Assembly (NCBI GenBank): GCA_050305935.1
Contig: JBNLGG010000056.1
Coordinates: forward strand, 1 to 27,623
Reading direction: 5' to 3'
Source of the DNA: CAJXNP01 sp050305935
GTDB lineage: Bacteria; Bacteroidota; Bacteroidia; Cytophagales; Cyclobacteriaceae
DNA length: 27,623 nt
Part shown: positions 22,783 to 27,623 of the stretch, piece after piece
Position numbering within the stretch: the first letter of the stretch is position 1
How the letters are laid out: each line of letters opens with the position of its first letter
Notes under the pieces: model-generated
The model's database searches: none
What the model saw: the letters and a program-made list of their open reading frames with translations, nothing else
Told to the model about the DNA's origin: nothing
Position numbers and translations under genes: made by a program

Positions 22783-23970
22783 ATGAAAAGGATTTTTACA
22801 CTCGGCGCAGTATTACTGGCTTTTCTCACGGCCCACGGTCAGGAGGAGGTTGCGTCTGCCACCACAGATGCATTTTACCTGGATTATTCAGGGAGGTTCA
22901 CCGATCAAAAAGTCCCTGAAATCATCTGGGAGAACCCCCGGTATGACAATGAGATACTCCAGATCAGGAAGCTCGATTTAAGCATCCTGGTAAAGTCACA
23001 TGCCAACCTGAACCGGCTGGATATTTTTGTGAATGACCAGGAATTGAGCAATCAGCGGGGATTTAAGGTAGTGAAGGATGAAAACAGCACCCCTTACAGC
23101 AAACGGGTAAATACTGATCTGCTGCTTTTTCAGGGCGAGAATACTATCAAAGTCACCGCAGTCGACGAAAACGGATCGATGACAACTTCGATTCGCAAAG
23201 TGCGAGTCGACATGGATGAAATGACGGCCAGCGCCTATAACAGAACAGATTATGCCGTTCTTTTTGCGACAGATGAGTACGACTCATGGGATAAGCTGGG
23301 CAATCCGGTCAATGATGCAAAAACCATCGCTGACGAACTCAAAAAAACCTATGGGTTTGAAGTAGAGATAGTAAACAACCCCACTAAAAAAGAAGTGCTT
23401 CAGGCGCTACGCAAATATTCAAAAATGACCTTCCTACCTAATGATCAACTATTTGTTTTCTTTGCCGGTCATGGTCATTTTGATCAATATTTCAACCAGG
23501 GCTACATGGTGTGCAAGGACAGTAAAAGGGAAGACGAGGAAAAGTTATCCTACATCTCCCATTCTAATCTCCGGGAAATAGTCAATAACTTCCCCTGCAA
23601 GCACGTCTTTCTGACCATAGATGCCTGCTTCAGTGGTACCTTTGACCAGTCCATTGCCAATTCCGGCCACAGGGGGTCAGAAGTGTACCAGGAACTAAAC
23701 CGAGTAGAATACATTAATAGAAAACTGAAATTCAAAACACGTAAATATCTGACCTCGGGAGGAAAGGAGTATGTTTCAGACGGGCAACTCGGAGCTCACT
23801 CTCCTTTTACCAGAAAATTCCTTGAAGCACTAAGAAGTTATGGTGGTAACGACAATATCCTTACCCTAAATGAATTGAAATCCTATGTGGAGAAGATAAA
23901 CCCGGAACCGCGGTTCGGCGAGTTCGGATCTAACGAACCGGGCAGTGATTTCATATTTGTTGTTAAGTGA
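22783..23970 (+). CDS. Exported caspase-family (C14) cysteine protease
   Basis: A 395-residue protein with a signal peptide (1-19, ending AHG before Gln20). An Ig-like domain (about 57-143) is followed by a caspase p20-like domain from about 155. The catalytic dyad is visible: His230 in FFAGHG and Cys282 in IDACFSG. Downstream, YLTSGGKEYVSDG and HSPFTRKFLEAL match the usual p10-side features. The protein has no T9SS sorting domain and no lipobox, so it should remain in the periplasm unless secreted otherwise. It lies 10 bases after the T9SS cargo gene and before a strong terminator, so it is the last gene of the cassette. The substrate is unknown; the cargo or its membrane partner are candidates. 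Confidence 0.92.
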   Translation: MKRIFTLGAVLLAFLTAHGQEEVASATTDAFYLDYSGRFTDQKVPEIIWENPRYDNEILQIRKLDLSILVKSHANLNRLDIFVNDQELSNQRGFKVVKDENSTPYSKRVNTDLLLFQGENTIKVTAVDENGSMTTSIRKVRVDMDEMTASAYNRTDYAVLFATDEYDSWDKLGNPVNDAKTIADELKKTYGFEVEIVNNPTKKEVLQALRKYSKMTFLPNDQLFVFFAGHGHFDQYFNQGYMVCKDSKREDEEKLSYISHSNLREIVNNFPCKHVFLTIDACFSGTFDQSIANSGHRGSEVYQELNRVEYINRKLKFKTRKYLTSGGKEYVSDGQLGAHSPFTRKFLEALRSYGGNDNILTLNELKSYVEKINPEPRFGEFGSNEPGSDFIFVVK

Positions 23971-23992
23971 CGACTTTGTGAAACACACACAA

Positions 23993-24025
23993 AAAGAAAG
24001 TCAGCCTCCCCGGCTGACTTTCTTT
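23993..24025. terminator. Strong bidirectional terminator
   Basis: A perfect 14-bp stem (AAAGAAAGTCAGCC against GGCTGACTTTCTTT) encloses a five-base loop TCCCC. It has an A-rich 5' flank and a T-rich 3' flank, so it can end the caspase gene (plus) and the GT2 gene (minus). The rest of the 128-base gap shows nothing else. Confidence 0.9.
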
Positions 24026-24098
24026 CTTATATTTAAACCTTATGGATTATTGTGACAGACTTGCTTTCTGAACGACGGTAAGTAGTCAATGTAATATA

Positions 24099-24851
24099 TC
24101 ATCCTTGTTTTTTTCCGAATATTTTGAATTTGCCCAGGCCGATTTTTTGAAGGAAATACTGCGTGGAAACGAGCAAGACGCCCAGGCCGTATTTGGAGCT
24201 CCTAGTTAGGTTGATGGACGATGCCTCCTCGAAGTATTTGGTAGGACAGGTAATCTCCGCTATTTCGTACCCAGCAAAAAAAATCTGCGCCAACATTTGA
24301 TTGTCAAAGACAAAATCGTCAGAATTTATGTTGTAATCAATAGCCTCCAGCACTTCCCTGTGAAATGCCCGGTAACCGGTATGGTACTCAGATAGCTTTT
24401 GGTTCATCAGGAGGTTTTGCGAAAATGTAAGCAGACGGTTAGCGACGTACTTATAGATCGGCATGCCTCCTTTCAAGGCACCTTTTCCTAAAATCCTTGA
24501 TCCCAACACCACTTTGTACACGTCATTCGCAATGATAAAACACATCGAATGGATCAGCTTTGGGGTGTACTGGTAGTCCGGATGGAGCATCACTACAATG
24601 TCACATCCTAGCTCCAGGGCCTTATTGTAACAAGACTTCTGGTTGCCACCATACCCCTTGTTTACCTCATGTTTGACAATGTGCTTTATCCCTATCTCCG
24701 TTGCCTTGCCAACGGTATCGTCGCGGCTCAGGTCATCCACAAGTATTACCTCGTCCACAATGTCGAAAGGAATTTCCTGATAGGTCCTTTCAAGGGTCTT
24801 TTCCGCATTGTAGGCTGGCAATACAATTCCAATCCTTTTATTATTGATCAT
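24099..24851 (-). CDS. Family 2 glycosyltransferase, DPM1-like
   Basis: A 250-residue GT-A fold enzyme. The nucleotide-sugar site shows VLPAYNAEKTL (10-20), VDDLSRDD (38-45) and NKGYGGNQKSCYNKAL. The acceptor and metal-side Asp is in MLHPDYQYTP (88-97). This arrangement is that of dolichyl/polyprenyl-phosphate sugar synthases, but there are no C-terminal membrane helices; only a short amphipathic segment is present. It follows the GT39 gene by 12 bases. A plausible pathway is that this enzyme makes a polyprenyl-phosphate sugar that the GT39 protein uses as donor; this is inference. Confidence 0.9.
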   Translation of the reverse strand: MINNKRIGIVLPAYNAEKTLERTYQEIPFDIVDEVILVDDLSRDDTVGKATEIGIKHIVKHEVNKGYGGNQKSCYNKALELGCDIVVMLHPDYQYTPKLIHSMCFIIANDVYKVVLGSRILGKGALKGGMPIYKYVANRLLTFSQNLLMNQKLSEYHTGYRAFHREVLEAIDYNINSDDFVFDNQMLAQIFFAGYEIAEITCPTKYFEEASSINLTRSSKYGLGVLLVSTQYFLQKIGLGKFKIFGKKQG

Positions 24852-24863
24852 CCAGGCGAGCTG

Positions 24864-26501
24864 TTATTTAGAAGGGCGAAGATAAAAAACAAATCCGTTT
24901 TTTTCACCCAGATATTGGAAATAGGGATATTCGCTGGCCACCTGTTCTTTCTGATATGCTCTTGCCACGAGATAGACATCCTTGTCCACTGATCCGTCAT
25001 TGGCTATTAACATCTCATTGTTGTAATAATTCGAATGCTCGGGGATTTGCTGTTTGCGGTAAAACGGTGGTGCATAACTCCTGAACAATGTCAGTATGTA
25101 CACATTCTCCTTTCCTTTTTCTTCGATGAATTCAATCAATGCATTTTGGGAAATCTTTTCTATCCCCGGCGTAATAAATACAATTGCAGCATAGACATAC
25201 ATCAATGTGGTCCCCGCAATGACCAGCAATCTTTTTTTCAAATTACTTTTAAAGAAAAAGACCCCCGCAATGATTCCTGCCATCATGATCAGGCCAACCC
25301 CCAAATGCAACACATTCCATCCTGTTTCCGCCTGTAAATTTCCCACCACAAAAGGATCGTCAATGAGGTCAATAAAAGCGTCTTTGTTAAATATGAAAAT
25401 GGGGATTAAAAAAGTAATCAATCCCAGCAATATGCCGATAAAGCCCAGCATAGCTTTTTGCCAGGTTTGGAAGGATCTTTTTCCATTCAATAAAGTGTAC
25501 ACAGAATACGCGGCGAGAAATGTGATCGGAAAATAGGCCAGCGATGAATAGTGAATGATCTTGGTTTTCACGATGGAAAAAAGAATCAGTACTACCCACA
25601 GCAGGATCACCATCGACAAATGAATCGTCTTTTTCGAACCACTTGGACCCAGATAACTATGCCCCTGAATGGCAAAAATCGAGGCTGGGAATACCCCAAA
25701 GAGCAGCACGACAAAATGGTACAGCGGAAAGCCGCCGTGACCTGCATCTTTTGTGTTAAACAGTCGCACCTGATAGACGATGAAATCTACCACCATGTCA
25801 TATTTACCATCGATGATTTGGAGTATAAACCAAAATCCACCAACCAATGCAACTACCAGCGCATAAAGGATTATATTTTTCCAGTTGATCCCCAGCTTAA
25901 ATTTCTTGAACAGCAAAAGGATAACTGCAACCAGACCAAAGACCAGCAATGCGACAGGGCCTTTGGTTAAAATACCCAGGCCAATAGCCACTGCGGACGC
26001 TATGATAAAAAGAGACTCCTTTTTTATCACGGCATCATTCACTGCCCGGACATAAAAGTAAATCCCTGAAAATATGAAGAGGTTAAACCATGGATCAATG
26101 ATACCGGATTTAAAATAAAAGAAGGGAAGAATCGAGCAAGCATAGGTTATCACCCAAATCAATCCAAACTGGATGTCATACAGCTTTCTCCCTATATTAA
26201 ACAGCACAAGCAGGGTAATGATCCCACATATGGCATTGGGAAAGCGCGCAGCAAATTCATTAACACCAAACATTTTCATTGAGACCACCTGCATCCAGAT
26301 AAAAAGTGGCGGTTTCTCACTGAAAGGTTCAAAAAACGCCTGCACAGTAAGGTAGTCGCCTGTGACAATCATTTCCCTGGCTGATTCGGCAAAATTAATT
26401 TCGTCCCAATCGAATAAATGGACGGTCCCGATAAAAGGAATGAAAAGGAATGCAGCAGCTATGCTGATGACGAGATGGTATTTGACTAATTCACGGCTCA
26501 T
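24864..26501 (-). CDS. GT39 (ArnT/PMT-like) membrane glycosyltransferase
   Basis: A 545-residue protein with about 11-13 membrane segments and a soluble C-terminal region from about 460. The first periplasmic loop carries the conserved acidic pair in FDWDEINFAESAREM (near residues 30-44) and the EKPPLFIWM segment typical of ArnT and protein O-mannosyltransferases. It should transfer a sugar from a polyprenyl-phosphate donor to a lipid or protein on the periplasmic side. The donor and acceptor are not known. It is in an operon with the GT2 gene. The hairpin at 26524-26569 lies 22 bases before the start codon. Confidence 0.9.
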   Translation of the reverse strand: MSRELVKYHLVISIAAAFLFIPFIGTVHLFDWDEINFAESAREMIVTGDYLTVQAFFEPFSEKPPLFIWMQVVSMKMFGVNEFAARFPNAICGIITLLVLFNIGRKLYDIQFGLIWVITYACSILPFFYFKSGIIDPWFNLFIFSGIYFYVRAVNDAVIKKESLFIIASAVAIGLGILTKGPVALLVFGLVAVILLLFKKFKLGINWKNIILYALVVALVGGFWFILQIIDGKYDMVVDFIVYQVRLFNTKDAGHGGFPLYHFVVLLFGVFPASIFAIQGHSYLGPSGSKKTIHLSMVILLWVVLILFSIVKTKIIHYSSLAYFPITFLAAYSVYTLLNGKRSFQTWQKAMLGFIGILLGLITFLIPIFIFNKDAFIDLIDDPFVVGNLQAETGWNVLHLGVGLIMMAGIIAGVFFFKSNLKKRLLVIAGTTLMYVYAAIVFITPGIEKISQNALIEFIEEKGKENVYILTLFRSYAPPFYRKQQIPEHSNYYNNEMLIANDGSVDKDVYLVARAYQKEQVASEYPYFQYLGEKNGFVFYLRPSK

Positions 26502-26523
26502 TGATCGCTAAACAAAATAAATG

Positions 26524-26569
26524 AAGCTGTCTCAAAAGTCATTCAATTTCAGGGCTTTTGAGACAGCTT
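26524..26569. repeat. Perfect 15-bp inverted repeat (terminator-like hairpin) in the GT39 leader
   Basis: AAGCTGTCTCAAAAG (26524-26538) and CTTTTGAGACAGCTT (26555-26569) flank a 16-base loop. Only weak T-tracts follow on either strand. Another terminator already ends the preceding minus-strand gene, so this may be a second terminator, a leader structure, or a small dispersed repeat. Confidence 0.75.
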
Positions 26570-26653
26570 TCTGGTTTTAGTTCCAATTTAAATCAATCCG
26601 CTCTCACACTGTTTCTAAAATAAACAGGCATTCAAAACGGCCGTGCAAATTAA

Positions 26654-26680
26654 CAAAAAAACCCGGACTTAGTTACCGGG
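26654..26680 (-). terminator. Terminator overlapping the 3' end of the 75-residue gene
   Basis: On the minus strand CCCGG and CCGGG pair around nine bases that contain the TAA stop, followed by seven T. The stem's left arm is made of the last codons of the gene. Confidence 0.7.
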
Positions 26681-26900
26681 ACTTTTTAAGCGATTTTCTG
26701 AATCTCAGGAAGGTCATGATAATAAAGAGGTACAAAAGGCCATTGACCACATAGGTCGTTTTAATCAGGGCCCACTCAGAGTTAAAGCCGTCGTTAACCG
26801 AATGGATATCTTGCAACGCCGACACACTTAAAAATAAAAACACACCTGACAATAAGCAGAACGCCAGTATTCCAATAAAATAATTATTAACATTTTTCAT
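26673..26900 (-). CDS. Small two-TM membrane protein of unknown function
   Basis: A 75-residue protein with two hydrophobic segments (about 8-28 and 47-66) joined by a short polar loop, and a basic tail (RFRKSLKKSR) that places both ends in the cytoplasm. I do not recognise the family. It is monocistronic with its own terminator. No exact TAnnTTTG element was seen in the 152-base gap upstream (26901-27052). Confidence 0.6.
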   Translation of the reverse strand: MKNVNNYFIGILAFCLLSGVFLFLSVSALQDIHSVNDGFNSEWALIKTTYVVNGLLYLFIIMTFLRFRKSLKKSR

Positions 26901-27052
26901 ACACTTACATTTATTCTACACAATTAGAAAACGACTTGCTAAATAGCTAAGTATTTGTGGCAGAAAAATGTTTTCAATATTAAGCGAATTGTAAAGTGGG
27001 TTACAAATTCATGTCGACACTCAAGTTTTACAGAAGCAGCGGTTTTTAATAG

Positions 27053-27334
27053 ATGACCTTTACTGCTAATATGCAGATGCAAAAAACATCTGCTATTTCT
27101 GTTTTGATCCTTCTTTCAGCTACACAGGTTTACTATTCTAATAACCTGATGAATGCCAACCAGGCGAATACAACTATTGACTCGATAAAAACAGAACTCC
27201 TGCCTTCCGAGAAAATCCCAGTTAAAACGTCTACAAAAGACGCAATCCTACTCTCTCAAAAAATGATTCGACCTCAGAAGTGCCGGTACAGCAAGCCATC
27301 CCGACGGCTGAGCCTTCAGCGATCGAAAAAGTAA
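27053..27334 (+). CDS. Short exported low-complexity protein, probably frameshifted
   Basis: The frame opens with a signal-like segment; the better start may be Met at 27071, giving MQMQKTSAISVLILLSATQV. It continues in Asn/Thr/Lys-rich sequence to about 27240, then turns into an unlikely Arg/Lys-rich run before TAA. The -1 frame from 27244 to 27354 reads much more naturally (SKNDSTSEVPVQQAIPTAEP, then IEKVKPETF). Beyond it both frames read on without another stop for 18-33 codons, to 27414 and 27436. The gene may therefore be broken, or the sequence may carry an indel near the A-rich runs at 27235-27263. The function is not recognisable. Confidence 0.4.
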   Translation: MTFTANMQMQKTSAISVLILLSATQVYYSNNLMNANQANTTIDSIKTELLPSEKIPVKTSTKDAILLSQKMIRPQKCRYSKPSRRLSLQRSKK

Positions 27335-27437
27335 AACCTGAAACGTTTTCCTGAAAGCGAGCCCATAGTTCTAAATATAAGCCCGGAAAACCGGTCAAAA
27401 CACAGGCGGACTGAGGCAAAAATTATGGGTGAATAAT

Positions 27438-27623
27438 CTACTCTACCTTCTCAAAAATTACAATATGCTTCGGTTCAAAAAGTTCCCTTTTGTCAATTAA
27501 CTCCTTGAAAACGCCGGTTGCTCGAATACTGTCCGCAAAGTCACTTCTGGTAAACAGGTAAGCATCGGGATATTTTTCAAAATATGCGTAGACGCCATCC
27601 AGCGATTCAATTTTGGGGATTTC
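27438..27623 (-). CDS. C-terminal end of an unidentified protein (5' end outside window)
   Basis: An open minus-strand frame runs from the window edge to TAG at 27438-27440, giving 61 residues with YFEKYPDAYLFTRSDF and ending HIVIFEKVE. The composition resembles the periplasmic tail of GT39-type glycosyltransferases such as the one at 24864-26501, but that is only a resemblance. The frame is uninterrupted and coding-like. Confidence 0.6.
   Translation of the reverse strand, partial: EIPKIESLDGVYAYFEKYPDAYLFTRSDFADSIRATGVFKELIDKRELFEPKHIVIFEKVE

Noticed and set aside
26524..26569. Terminal inverted repeats of an insertion sequence
   Set aside because: The arms are only 16 bases apart, there is no transposase, and no target-site duplication is evident.
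27258..27263. Programmed -1 frameshift at the A6 run
   Set aside because: The in-phase heptamer does not fit X XXY YYZ in the starting frame, and a second shift or stop bypass would still be needed to use the later sequence.
27231..27419. Minus-strand ORF of 62 codons opposite the frameshifted gene
   Set aside because: No motif, no neighbours supporting it, and the plus-strand frames explain the region better.

Overview
The window looks like a chromosomal segment of a Bacteroidota, most likely Cytophagales-type, bacterium. Several signs agree: several intergenic regions carry the Bacteroidota -7 promoter element TAnnTTTG; Shine-Dalgarno sequences are largely absent; one large secreted protein ends in a type IX secretion (T9SS) sorting domain; and the arginine genes include the N-acylornithine carbamoyltransferase (argF') typical of this phylum. 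No rRNA, tRNA, CRISPR array, transposase or phage gene was seen. The order-level placement is inference.

Layout. 1-2.6 kb: the 3' end of a sensor histidine kinase, a convergent VAT-1-like quinone oxidoreductase, and a divergent LpxL-type lipid A acyltransferase. 2.6-5.2 kb (minus strand): a tight cupin / NnrS-like / heme-copper-oxidase-like trio behind a promoter with a Crp/Fnr-type palindrome at about -41.5. 5.3-6.8 kb (minus): an iron-type alcohol dehydrogenase translationally coupled to an LsrG-like ABM-domain protein. 6.8-14.1 kb (minus): the arginine operon GNAT-argG-argC-argF'-argB-argE-argH, with no argD. The order of enzymes implies carbamoylation of an N-acylated ornithine followed by deacylation; Ala90 of ArgF' points to the N-succinyl rather than the N-acetyl route. 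The roughly 160-nt leader of this operon holds a promoter with a palindrome between -33 and -7 and two short upstream ORFs. Each upstream ORF contains a tandem Arg-Arg codon pair and each is embedded in a predicted hairpin, which makes the leader a candidate arginine-sensing attenuator.

14.1-18.2 kb: a small membrane-anchored conserved protein and the divergent smc gene. 18.5-24.0 kb (plus): a three-gene envelope cassette consisting of a signal-peptide protein with a C-terminal membrane anchor, an 1180-residue T9SS cargo with seven N-terminal propeller-like repeats and cadherin-like domains, and an exported caspase-family (C14) protease, closed by a perfect 14-bp hairpin terminator. 24.1-26.5 kb (minus): a DPM1-like GT2 glycosyltransferase and an ArnT/PMT-like GT39 membrane glycosyltransferase. 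26.5-27.6 kb: a two-TM small protein, a short exported ORF that appears frameshifted, and the 3' end of another minus-strand gene.

The items most worth a second look are the arginine leader with its two Arg-Arg upstream ORFs, the T9SS propeller/caspase cassette, and the NnrS-like trio with its well-placed Crp/Fnr site. All intergenic gaps are shorter than 300 bases.
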